Origin: Bryoerythrophyllum caledonicum
Lineage: Eukaryota; Streptophyta; Bryopsida; Pottiales; Pottiaceae
Direction: 5' to 3'
Length of the DNA stretch: 64,000 bases
Assembly: GCA_963971425.1 (NCBI GenBank)
Contig: OZ020525.1
Span: forward strand, 18,544,187-18,608,186
The notes under the pieces: generated by a model
Databases searched by the model: none
What the model saw: the letters and a program-made list of their open reading frames with translations, nothing else
Told to the model about the DNA's origin: nothing
Shown here: one piece after another, positions 12,716 through 24,640 of the stretch
Position numbering within the stretch: position 1 is the first letter of the stretch
Layout: each line of letters opens with the position of its first letter
Made by a program: the position numbers and the translations under genes

Positions 12716-14300
12716 CTAGAGGTCGTCTTCTGCCGGAGGATCTGACATGCGCATGTTTGGTGGCGACACCTGATCCGGCAGCTTCTTCAGTATCTCACCC
12801 GTACTAGGATTGGGAGATATGATGCCCTCCGCCGGTGTTCGGGGTGACGGCGTATCCAGAGACTTCGGATTCGGTGAGGTACCCGGAGCTGGGGTTGACT
12901 TGAGATGTAGTGGTTTTGGTGGGGCCGTAGTCCGTTCTGGAGTCATGAAGTCGTCCGATACCTGAGCTGATTGGTGCTCCGGGTCCGCCGGAGTGATATT
13001 GCTCACTAACAGATGCATCTGCTCCCAGGTCCGATCCATCTTCTCTGCTTGATCAAGGAGAAACCGGATGATGTTGGCCCTCGTCACCTTCTTCTCCTTC
13101 TCCACCAATTTGGTGAAGAGTTGGCTCCGGTTGACCACGTCTACCGGAAACTCCAGGGCCTTCCGGACCTCCATCAGGGCAGCCGTGGATGCATTAGCCT
13201 TTGCCTCCACCTGTTTCCGGGCCACCACCGCCAGTGATGTTTCATGGCAAAGGTGCACTACCTTCTTCTCCAGCTCCGTGGTAGACTTGTACATGGTGGT
13301 GACCTGAAGGTGCAAAGCCTTCACATCAGCCTCCCTTCTCCGGAGATCTTCCACCCGGTTGATGGCGTCTTCCAGCCGGCTGACTCCCAGGCTCCGGAAG
13401 ACCTGTTCTACGCCGATGGTGACTATGAAGTTGGTCTCCTTGAGGACGGCCACTCTCCAGTCGACCTCGCATAGGAGATCATCCATCTCTTTCAGCTGAC
13501 CCTTGGAGTCCTCCAAATCAATCTTCCTCTTCTTCCGGCTGGCTTTTGCTGAAGGCCCAAATTTGTCTTCTCCGGACAATGCGGAGGAGCTGCGGATGTC
13601 CGGACTCTCCGGCACTGGTTACTTTCCTCGAGGCCTCTTTTGAGTCCTCTTGCCTTCCACCGGAGTGTCCGCGGTGGTAGCTTCCGGCACAGGTTCCGTT
13701 GCCCCTCCGGATTCTTCCTCTGACTCCTCACCTCCGTACGTCTGGAGGTTGAGGACTTTGTCGTACTGCCTCTGCTCCGTCTGGATGAGCTGTTGATGGT
13801 GGCAGTAGAGGTGTACAACGTAGGAAGCAATGGGGGTTGCCGATCTCTTCACCTTCTGGAGGTTGGCCATCAGTTGTAGCCTTCCTTCGGATGTTGTAGC
13901 CTTCCTTCGGATCGGCTTGTCCCTCGAATTCCTCCGCCAGGAACTCGTCCCGCTGTTCCACCACCTTGGTACGGCCGGCCCGGAAGTCGTACGTTTGTGA
14001 CCATTCCGGAACTCCCCAGAGTTCCGGATAGGCCCTCATCAACCCTTTGTACTTCTCGTCCGGAGTGCCCATTAGCTCCTGGACGTATACCTCCTCCCGG
14101 ATGCCCCATGCAACTTCGAGCAAACCGGCGTAGCCCATGGTCTTCAAGCTCTCCCTTAACAGGTTGTACTCGTCCGGGTGTGTAGGGATCTCCGGAAGAA
14201 CCCGTGTCAAGGGTGGAAGTGCCGCAGCCGGCTCTTCGTCCCTCTGTCCACGCCCATCTCTATCCGTCCTCTTCTTCTTCGCCATAGGGACCGTCTTCAT
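12716..14300 (-). pseudogene. Unrecognised coiled-coil protein, broken
   Basis: Consecutive minus-strand frames (14300-13728, 13870-13619, 13615-12716) read as parts of one broken protein with about two breaks. The front part is basic (MAKKKRTDRDGRG) and then has an ordered segment, YAGLLEVAWGIREEVYVQEL and MRAYPELWGVPEWSQTYDFR. The middle is Glu-rich with a basic KRTQKRPRGK end. The last part has a long coiled coil (VFRSLGVSRLEDAINRVEDL onward) and a Pro/Ser-rich acidic tail. I recognise no catalytic domain. The setting (repeat-rich flanks, CCGGA-rich composition) suggests a protein carried by a repetitive element, possibly structural, but this is inference. It is treated as a fossil. Confidence 0.45.
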
Positions 14301-16801
14301 GAGGCCTGCCTACTTCTTCACGTTCTTTCAAGGTTGTCCCTGCACGCACTGACCTCACAAAAACCCTCCCTAACGGACACACGTCCGTTCTAACCGTCTA
14401 TCTACAAACTCTGACGGGCGGCGGTTAGGAAAACGCGAGAGTGGAAGAGAGAGTGAGAGCGCTGGAGCGGAACCGCAACACGCGAAGAAGAAATGAAAAG
14501 AAAGGGTTTCCCCTCGCGCAACAGCCATTTGTAGTCTGGCTGTTAGTACGGCTCATGATGACAGCTGATGGTGATAATTCCGGATGACAGTTCCGGAGGA
14601 CAGACTATCCCGAAATTCTGTTAACTACTTCGGCCTTGCATTTTGCAATTTTAGGCTCAATTAGGGTTTGTAGCCAGGTCCATCCGTCTTTATTCTTACA
14701 AACTGACTATAGGTTTTATTCTAGCGATCACGAAAAATGATGAGAGAGTGAGCTCCGCATTTCGTGGTGAGGGAAGGCACAAGGACTTAGTCTAGAACCC
14801 GAATGTATGTGCAGTAAGAGGTTGCTGGCCTTACTAGGAGCCCACATTATTCAGATCTAGACGTTGGTGAGGCTAGGGAAGCAGATCGTACTTGTTGGAA
14901 GGGCTCGAGACACTAGATCTAGAATTTCTGAGAGGTGATGGATAAGCTGTTGAGAGAGATCTTTGCAAGTTGAATCTGAAGCGTGGGAAACTAGTGTTGT
15001 GCATAGATCTAAACTCACAGACTCTCCTCAAACTCCAGATCTGTCTAGATCAAGTGTAGTTGGATCAAGATCTGTATGCCCACCACTTAGCCTTGTACCT
15101 CCTTGATCCACGATCCCAGCATACGCAAGATTGAGCAACATCAGGAGCCAACACTGCTACTAGGACGCAAGCTCTCATCAACTCTGCGAAAGCCAGATCC
15201 GCGTCACCTCTTACAGGCTATCTCTTACCTTCTCTTTACCTTGTTGTTCCTTCCTTTCTTTGTTGTTATTATTTCCATACCATCACCATGTTCTTATAGA
15301 AAATCACACACTTTACAAAAAAGAGCTAACAACATTTGTTCAAAGACTGTATGCACTAGATCTAAAGGACAACACCGCAGAACAACCTCTTGAGTGAAGC
15401 CCAACACAATACACCGCACAGATCTGCTCCAAGACTACGACGACACACCAAAACAGGCCATCTCTACCCATCTCCATTTATTTTCTGCAATAGACACTAT
15501 CATTGCTAGTAACATCTCGTATCTCACCACATGCACACACACCAGTAGTAGTACACCAAAACATAACCATTACACCACTCAGATCTACACTAAAACCCTA
15601 ATAGACACATACACTAAATTTGTAGACCTAACTCGCACGCGGAAGCGTTGGCAAAAAAATTCAGATCTGGGTCCACCTACGCAGAACCAGTAAGAAAACA
15701 CATCACCAAGAGCAAAACAAACAAGACCAAGACAGGAGTGTACAAAAACACAACGTAGCTGCCAACAAATCTACACCAACGACACCCACACAAAGATAAC
15801 AAGATCTTACAACAAAGACACAACATCACAAGGTGCTACTTGTATCAAGATTGCTGCAAACAAATACGACTTAGGAGAGAGCAACCCACAACAACACCAC
15901 ACCAAAGAGCAACTCACATCACCTGTAAATATCCCACGTCCATGTCTTTGCTTTCCATCCCCACAATCTCTGGTGTCACCTTCTTACCTCCCCTCACAGA
16001 TCCCCTCATACTTCTCCCACGCCACACACCCTTCTCCCACCCTCCATCCACCTCCCTCTACAACCCACTCTAACTCCCCCCCTACCCTCCCACCCCGCCC
16101 CTCTCTAAATCCTCACCTTCCTCTCGTATACCCCCTCCCTGCCCACCTGCTATCTCCTCTCACCCCACTCCGGAATCACCTCCCTCCCCCTCCCCTCGAA
16201 TCGTCCCTCCCTGCCCACCTAACCCCCCCTCTCGCCCCCTCCCCGATCTGATCCCTTCCCTGTCTACAGAACACACCCTCTCGCTTCAATCCTACTCACC
16301 TTCCCTCCCCTCCCGACATCCCCTACTGTCCCGATCCCGATCTGTCTCCCTTTCCCGAGTAGACGTCACCCCCCCCGCGACCGACACCTCCCCTCTCAGA
16401 CCTAGAGCCTTCCCTCCCCAACCTCGAACACTCTCTCCCCAAACTCTCAACTCCCCGCCCCAGAACCTTGAAAACTCCCCCCCTCCCCGGAATTCCAGAA
16501 TCACAAACCCCTGCCTCTAGTACAGAACTCCCCCTCCCCGAACCCCAAAGCGTACGCTTCAGCTCCCTACGCCGTTTGCATCAACACCCTGCGCCTTAGC
16601 ACCCTGCTCCCCCCTACTCGAATCCTTCCGAAACCCTCTCCTTATCGTAAATCCTACAGCCTCTCTTCCTGGAACCCCTACTATGCGCACTCACCAACGC
16701 GCACTGGTAAACCCCGCCTCTATCTGCGAAAAGAAACCCAGACTACACCCAATGGCCATAGCAACCTCCCCTCCTCCGACCTTCACCCTCCTAGCGACCC
16801 T
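14301..16801. other. Leader region, AC-rich then C-rich
   Basis: From 14301 to about 14650 this is the upstream flank of the minus-strand coiled-coil frames. Several AGATCT and TCTAGA words lie between 14,830 and 15,080. From about 15,100 the plus strand becomes A/C-rich, and 15,950-16,650 is a strongly C-rich pyrimidine tract (runs of CTCCCC). This is probably the 5' part of the LINE whose first frame starts near 16802, but I found no precise LINE start. Confidence 0.4.
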
Positions 16802-18645
16802 GTGAGTGGAAGTTGCGACCTACCGAGCCCCCATAGAAACCCACGAAAACCCATTAGCGACCTACGTAATCCCTATTTCGATCCTCCCACAGCCAATAAC
16901 AACCCCCCAATTAATCCCAGCGATCCACCCAACACTAGTAACGACCTACCCTTCCTCAAACTAACTACACCAGTAGCATTAGAACGAAACAGAGCTAACA
17001 TGGCAGGTACCGCAAGGAAAAATTTATCCTTGGATTTAGAGATGGTGGATCAAACGGACGAAAGCCCCAACCTCCCCACAAAATCAAAGACACCAAAAGG
17101 CAAGGAAAACACAACCAGCACTAGCAAGAGGAGCAAAAGGTCCAACACCAATGAAGGTAAGCTTACTAAACCCGCCTTTTTTACTTACAAATTTTGGATG
17201 GGATTTCAGGCCATGGAAGCACTTGCAATGGAAGAAGGGGCTGAAGAACTCTTTAGCGGAGAAACGGTGATGGATATGGTAACTAGAGGACTCAAAGAAG
17301 AAGAAGCCAAAGAGGCCTATGGCGTGAGGGTGGCCTTCCCTCGAATCCCACAAATCTTGTACCCCATGGAGGTAAGGAAAGGTGTTGGTAAGCAACACTA
17401 CAACATTACACAACTCCCTTGCGAAGTCAAGACAAACGAATCCACAGGTTTGTCTCTAGACTTCCACATTGCCATCCACTACGAAATTCCTAACACCCCT
17501 ATCATGTATGACACGGCTAAGAACATGATTATAAAAAGGTTGGAAAAAATGAACATATTGCTTGGCACCGGAGTCTATGACCCTTTATACATACCATGTC
17601 TTAGCATCAAACAAGGGAAAATAAAAGGTGTATGGGCGGGAAACTTTAAGGTACATCTTCTCAAACCCGAATATGATGGTCTTGCATTGCTCAAAGGTCT
17701 TAGAGTGTTTATCTAAACATTGATGGTCAAGATGTGGTTGGCAAAGTTTGCAAAACCTTTAACAATCTTTCTAAAGGTTCTAACATTTCTTTAAAAGTGA
17801 AAAGTGAGTGTCTAGAGGCGGTTTCCGCCCAAGCGATGTTCAAAGAAGTACTTGGGCATAGTTTTGCACAAGGGCATGACTACGAAATCACCAATGTACA
17901 AAAGGTGTATGGTGAATCATGGGCATTCATCATAGCCTCAACTCCAACACAAGTGAAGAACATGATCACCAACCGCATTGTGGTGCAAAACGAAGTCTTG
18001 CTCCCAAGGCAAGTGGTTGACACCAAAGGATCAAATGGTGTCATCGAAACAAAGGCAAGAAAAGAAGCTCTAACCCTTACTCTTTCTTCCCTCCTTATCA
18101 CCTTGAATACTATGAACACCTCACAAGAGATTTACAAGATCATGGGAGCCCTTAACGTGAGAGAAATTTGGTATCATAGAGAGAGGGACAATTACCACAA
18201 TGGAAGTTGCAATGTACTTTGTGCTAACCCTATTGTATATAGAACTTTTGTGAAAAAGACCCATGTGATAGATGGAAATTATGTGGATTTCTTGCCCCAC
18301 CCAAGGAGTTTGGAAGGACTACACCCACCCACCGCCGATGCCATCAAGGACTTTGGCTTTGACGACATCAACACCGCCCTTATCAACACAATCACCACAT
18401 TCAATGTCCAAGCCTCCTCATCATCACCCCCTTATTGCACCTCGAAGGAAGTAGAAAAAATGATTGAAGACAACAACAAGAAGGTGATTCAAGCAAACAA
18501 AGACTACACCGACATGAAGCACGAAGAACTCAAGCTCCACATGGAGGACATCCAAGCAACAATGTTTTCACTAGTGCAAAAGATGTCCGCCGTGACCGGT
18601 AAATCCAACTTACCACTCCTCCAAGACAAACCGCTAAACATGTAA
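16802..18645 (+). pseudogene. LINE ORF1 protein, one frameshift
   Basis: Two frames, 16802-17716 and 17734-18645, are one protein of about 610 residues interrupted by a single-base shift near 17,705. The end of the first (LKGLRV) and the bases just before the second (YLNIDGQDVVGKVCKTFNN) read continuously. The N-terminus is Pro/Asn-rich and then basic (KTPKGKENTTSTSKRSKRSN). The middle is well ordered, and the C-terminus has a charged helical segment (KEVEKMIEDNNKKVIQANKD). LINE ORF1 proteins usually bind RNA and chaperone the ribonucleoprotein. An RRM-like fold in the middle is possible but I cannot demonstrate it. Base composition is ordinary, unlike the G-poor ORF2, so membership of the same element rests on position. 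Confidence 0.5.
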
Positions 18646-18889
18646 TGACCAAAGACAACACGGTAAAACCTATTTACCACCTCTACACTTCTTATACAAT
18701 ACTATGTAGTAGAAAGTATAGTATAGCACAAATTTCTACATACCCTAGCTACATACAAACATCAATACTTGTATTGAACAAATACATACACTGTATTAGA
18801 CACTATCTTAAATACAAAATACAATACTATACCAAACTTCTCAAATACTTACACTATATTAAAGAAAAAACAAAACTACACATACTATG

Positions 18890-20560
18890 TATAAAAATCC
18901 TATACTACACATAGGAACTAATACTGGTACATATACCGGAACATATACCGATACGTATACTGATTTAAATACTGGGACAAATACTGGTACGAACACTCAT
19001 ACAAATACTGGTATATATACTAATACTGATATTGATATTTATACTAATACAAATACGACTGGAAATACCAATACGAACACTAATACATGTACTAATTCTA
19101 ACACAAATACTAACATGGATACCGATACAAATACCAAGACAAATACTGAAACATACACTAACACAAACATACGAATGAATACTAAACCAAATAAAACTAC
19201 AAAGACAATCACACACCATAAACAAAACACATACATACATATACATACATACAAAGACGAATACATGCAATCAAAAAAATACAAAATAATTTAAATAAAA
19301 TACCGAAAGCTTATTTCACCTCAAATTATAAATACAAAACCACTTTCATTTCAAAAAATAAAAATTGTGAAATCACCACTAGAAAATACTAATGAAACAT
19401 CCCTCTTACTATTATGTGGTGACAGAAAAAAAATAAAGGGTACGGTAGAAAACCATTATCATAAGAAAACATATAACATGAACATAGCAAGAAACAAAAG
19501 TACTGAAAATAGAATATGCTTCCTAAGAAAATAAAAAATAAGGGATGGAAAAATAACCAAATTAGCAATGAGAATTAATTATAATAAGAATACAAATATT
19601 AAGAAAATAGCTATAAACAACAGTACCAAAAATAGAATATGCATTCTAAGAAAATAAAAAATAAGGGATGGAAAATTAACCAAATTAGCAATGAGAATTA
19701 ATTATAATAAGAATAGAAATATTTTAAAAATAGCTATAAACAAAAGTACTAAAAATAGAATATGCTTCCTAAGAGAATAAAAAATAAGGGATGGAAAATT
19801 AACCAAACTTGTAACGAGAAACAAAATTTTCAGAGTAAAAATAAGCAGAGAAGATAGTAATAATAAAATAGTACAGACTAAAAATAAAATTCGGAATATA
19901 AATTATAGGAATAAAAGGAAATTTGATAGTAACATTAAAATTGATATATATAAAGATGAGAAGAGTTTGGGATTAAAGAGTAGAAATTTGTTGAGAGTAG
20001 GTAGAATTATAAAAATAGAAGGGGCCATTTTTGTCTCGCCGGCACTTTGGGCTCCGAAGGTGTCAAAAATAGAATTACTAAAAATAGAAATTCTAATGAC
20101 AGTAAGAATATATACGAATCTGATTGAAATAAATATCAATATATTATTTCTGTATATTGGTACGTATTTGTATAAATATCTGTACATTGGTACGTATACA
20201 GATACATATACTGTTGCGTATACTAATACAAATACTGATACTTACACTAATACAAATACCAACATGAATATTGGTACGCATACTAGTACGAATTATAACA
20301 CAAATACTAACAAGGATACTGATAAAAACACCGAGACAAAAACCAAGGTACATACTAATACGAACATACGAATAAATAATAATATGAAAAGAAATAAAAA
20401 AACATATACACACACAAAGACAACAACACACCATCGACGCAACACATATAGAGAAGAACGCCGGTCTCCGAAGAAGGCCGGCGTGAATCGTAACACATAC
20501 ATATACATACACACATACAAAAACAAATACATACAATCAAAAAAACACCAAAGTCACATA
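18890..20560 (+). repeat. Duplicated leader modules between LINE ORF1 and ORF2
   Basis: Two similar modules, about 18890-19300 and 20155-20560, consist of a drifting 6-bp rhythm (AATACTGGTACATATACC style) encoding runs of Asn/Thr/Tyr. Each is followed by CACACCAT..., then a CATACATACATA stretch and a CAATCAAAAAAA end. They lie about 1.26 kb apart. The second module has an extra palindromic segment at 20455-20488 that the first lacks. They look like a duplicated promoter or leader of the LINE, though this is inference. Confidence 0.6.
19490..19825 (+). repeat. 123-bp tandem repeat, about 2.6 copies
   Basis: The word AGAATATGC recurs at 511, 634 and 757 (offset 19,000), each time followed by the same A-rich text (AAATAAGGGATGGAAAA). 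It lies between the two leader modules of the LINE. Confidence 0.85.
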
Positions 20561-22300
20561 CAAAAAAAAAAAAAAAACTTTAAACAAAACAAAAAACCCA
20601 TCTATTACAAACTACTAATATTAACCGGAGGAGACATAGAGTCTAATCCAGGACCTATGCCGAACGTATTAAAAAGACACCCCACTTCACACAAAAAGAA
20701 TGCCAAAACATATTTCATACCAAATACCATAAAGCTACAACCCGAATACGAACACATCGCCCAAAAATTTGCCCCCCTTTTCAATACCACACATATATTA
20801 CATCAACAACATAATAACGCATACCCACATATCGCCACATATATAAACCAACACAACAAATATCCTCCTGCCCACATTCTATATGCCCTAGTCATCACTA
20901 TACACCCCAACATAGACCTCTGCAATCAACTCATAAACACACAAAATCAAACCATAACCCAATGGACCAATACACTCCTTCACACTCTACATAATCTACA
21001 AAACCCCCCCGAAAGACACATTAGTACCCCACATCCTCAGACAACATTTCTTGAATCCAACTTAAACATCATAACCCGCAAGACATCGATAAACAAAGAA
21101 CTATATGACTTTATACACAACCAAAATACACCCCCAACAAATGACATGGTAAAACAAAGATTTCCCTACCTCCCTAACACTGTCATAAACGAGGCACTAA
21201 AATGCCTAAACCCTCTCCCAGAATACACGCATCCACCCCCACCACCAAACTACATCCCACCACAAAACCATAATCCACATACGAACAACAACAACATAAG
21301 CATAATAACATGGAATGCCTCATCCCTAAACACTGCGCTCCCAAACCTACAAAACATAATTATACACACTAACACACCACCGGCACTCATAGTCATACAA
21401 GAAACAAAGATATCGACCACAAAATCCACAAAATACATACAAAGACTATTTCCCGACTACAAACTTATTTTCAATAATACACATGCCCTAACACGATGCA
21501 TACAACAAAGAAGATCATATACACCAGGCCGAGGGGGCCTCCTCACCCTCATACACAAAAATTACGCCTTTCCAGGCAATGTTAAAAAAATCCCCACCCC
21601 AATGAACATATTCCCATACCTCCAAATTATGGAAATCTCCAATCACCCATTACAATCATGGCTAATCCATCACATATACATGCCATCCCACCCCGAAGAC
21701 ATCAAACTCACCGAGGACATCAAAACTAACATCACCATCCATATCACCAACAATCCCAACCACAACCACATCTTATGTGGTGACTTCAATAGAGACGTTG
21801 CCCTCATAGGTAGACAAAACAGAAACCAACACACACCACCACAAATAATAGACCTACAATGGAAACAATTTACTGAAAATCTAAACTTCAATTATATTCC
21901 CACAAACACTACATACTCTAGACAATGAGGATACAACTATAACAACTGGAGCCTAATTAATGGATTCTATATACGTGCAACTAACCATACCACATTTAAT
22001 TCCACAAGAGACAATAACATTCAATTGAACTCTGATCACTCACCTATACAACTCCATATTCCAAACAACACATTTATAAACCGTACACCAACCAACACAA
22101 ACAATGACCACATATGTATCCTCAACCCCATCCTACAAAAAAACATAGAATTATTCAACACAAAATTCTTTGAGGAAAATTCACTACGCATTGACTCCCT
22201 AATAAACGAATTGGAATCTAACAACCATCTTTCCCAAACACAATGGCAAGAAGCCTGTCACACCCTAGATACTCATCAACAATATATCCAATATAATTGA
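19967..22300 (+). pseudogene. LINE ORF2, N-terminal part: 2A peptide and AP-type endonuclease
   Basis: An open frame from 19967 with no clear first ATG. Residue numbers count from 19967. Residues 1-215 are low-complexity Thr/Asn/Tyr and Lys. Residues 216-230 are LLILTGGDIESNPGP, a 2A-like signal. An exonuclease-endonuclease-phosphatase domain follows: N450 in ITWNASSLN, E479 in VIQETKI, D606 and N608 in CGDFNRD, and SDHSPI near 22,030 supplying the catalytic Asp-His. This domain nicks target DNA in APE-type LINEs. One TGA (21926-21928) interrupts it inside the domain (SRQ-stop-GYNYNNW), where a CGA codon would read Arg. Near 22,280 the frame shifts. Confidence 0.75.
20612..20656 (+). promoter_or_regulatory. 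2A-like ribosome-skipping peptide
   Basis: The encoded LLILTGGDIESNPGP matches the 2A consensus D(V/I)ExNPGP with its usual Leu-rich, Gly-containing approach. The known 2A mechanism skips the last Gly-Pro bond, here at GGA 20651-20653 and CCT 20654-20656. It would release the low-complexity leader peptide and start the endonuclease-RT polyprotein at Pro. 2A signals at the front of ORF2 are known in several non-LTR elements of trypanosomes and animals. Confidence 0.8.
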
Positions 22301-22331
22301 ACAAACTCGCAAAGCCCAACCCATACCACAA

Positions 22332-24640
22332 ATGACAAATCGAACATCACAACAAGGTGGATATTTATCCTGGAAACTATCTAAAACATGGAAACAACAT
22401 CTAACCATTTACCACACCATATGGAAAACCATAAGAATCGTAAATAATAACCCCCAATGGCGAAACCACCCTATTCTCAATGAACTCCAAAACCTTCAAC
22501 ACACACAAATCCCTAATCCACCCCCCATACACCTACCTCACGACACATGGATAAATGACATAGCATTAATTGCAAAAATGCCAACATACAAGCCCGAAAA
22601 ATCACCACCAAACATACCCAAGAAAACATTCGAAAAGCCATCTCCAAATACAGACAACTATATGAAACTAGCCCCAAGAAAATAAACAGAAGAATATTCA
22701 AAAATATGGAGTCCCCACCATTAGACTACATCATTGACCAATATAACAATATACTAACTAGCCCAGAAGACATTGCAAACGAAATATTTAACCAACAAAC
22801 AAAAAACAACACACCTACGATAAACACATGCAACTATCAACTGGACCACCGCACTACATGCACATACACAGTACGACAATATCCATGGCATGACTTAAAT
22901 GGATTCACATTAGAAACAAGAGGAGACCCGGAAATCCCACTACACACATACTTTAAACAAGCTACATATGACACATGCCTACGTAACCTAGGAAATAACA
23001 AAACCCCCGGACCGGACCGCAAACCGAACTCTATCCTAAAAAATATGCCCCCAAGGTTCCACAAACTACTCAACCTCTTCTTCTCCCACTGCTACAAACA
23101 AAGACAAATCCCCGCTTCATGGAAAACAAGTGCAACAATCCTACTATACAAAAAAGGAGATCCATCCATGCTACCGAACCATAGACCCATCGCACTAGCC
23201 AATACCATCTATAAACTATTTACGAGCACATTCACATCAATACTATCATCATATGGCGAAAAACATAAAATACTGCATGATAGTCAAGAAGGATTCCGCG
23301 CAGAAAGAAGCACCTCTAGACAAATCCAAACAGTAATAGCCGCATTAGAAGATGCACGATTTACAAACCAAGACATATTTATACTGTATGTCGACTTTAA
23401 AAATGCCTTCGGCTCTATTGACCACGCTAGACTTTTAGCCATAATGACGGACCTTGGATACCCCAAAGACGCCACCGCACTAGTGGGAAATATATACTCC
23501 GAATCCTCAACTTCCTACATAGGAGAACACTTTGGTAAAACTAAACCCATAGCCATCCAAAGGGGAACAATACAAGGAGATACCCTAAGCCCATACTTAT
23601 TCATTATATTCCTAGAACCACTACTTAGATGGCTAGATAGAGGTAACAATGGATACACATTTGGGACATCACAAACCACCATCAACTCCACAGCATACGC
23701 GGACGACCTTGCGGCCATAACCAACAAAATCAACGCCATAAAAATACAACTTAACAAAATAGACATGTACTGCAAATGGACAGGTATGGATGTAGGGGTC
23801 CCAAAATGTGCCATCACTGGATGCCCAAATAAATCAAAAACAAACCCCACCGCATTCAAAGCCCTAATACAAACCTCTAACATTAATTACCGAAACCAAC
23901 CAATACCCGTTCTACACCAAAACGAACCATACACATATCTAGGAATAAGTCTCGTCCCCTCCCTAAAATGGAAAACCCAAATTCATGCCACCACCACAAA
24001 ATCAATCAAACAATGCAAAGAACTAGTAGCTTGTTCGGCCACTATGAAACAAAAAATAAAAATGATCGACACAGTTTTAAGACCGGGCATGGCATACAGC
24101 TTCTACGCGGTACCATACTCAATGCCCGCCATCAAAAAACTGGACCAAAAAATAACTACCACACAAAAAACCGTATGCGGCATGCCAAAATGTAGGTCTA
24201 ACATAATTACCCAACTACCACACAACCTCTTTGGACTAGAAGCCTTCTGACTAAAAAACGCATACCTTAGATGCATAAGAGAACAACTCCAGAACGCTCT
24301 AAATGACAGTGGCAGACTTGGGAAAATATACAAAGGCCTAACACATCACATCCTCGTACAATATGGGGGGGCAGAAAACATACCTAGAATAAAAAATACA
24401 AATTGTACAAGATCACCAATAACACGTACCTTCTTCTTACTAAAACACGTAGCAAAAGTCCATCTAAAAAGCACTCTCCCCAACTTTCTTACAGAACCAA
24501 CAACACTAGAAAAAGCCTGGACTCTTGAAACACAAAACCATAATACACTCAACACACAATTATCTCAAAAGCTATTACAAAAACTCCTAACAAAAAATAT
24601 CTACGAACTAAAACAAATCTCCCTACCCAACGGAACACAC
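22332..24640 (+). pseudogene. LINE ORF2, middle part: reverse transcriptase
   Basis: After the shift near 22,280 the protein continues in another frame (IIEQTRKAQPIPQ) to about 22,575 and then returns to the original frame (NIQARKITTKHTQENIRKAI). From 22706 a complete RT follows, numbered from there: GNNKTPGPDRKPNSIL, KGDPSMLPNHRPIAL, FRAERSTSRQIQ, motif A with D230 in YVDFKNAFGSIDH, QRGTIQGDTLSPYLF, and the catalytic YADD with D333 and D334. A TGA at 24248-24250 interrupts the thumb region (GLEAF-stop-LKNAYLRCIR), again where CGA would fit. The RT copies RNA at the nicked target. Confidence 0.85.
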
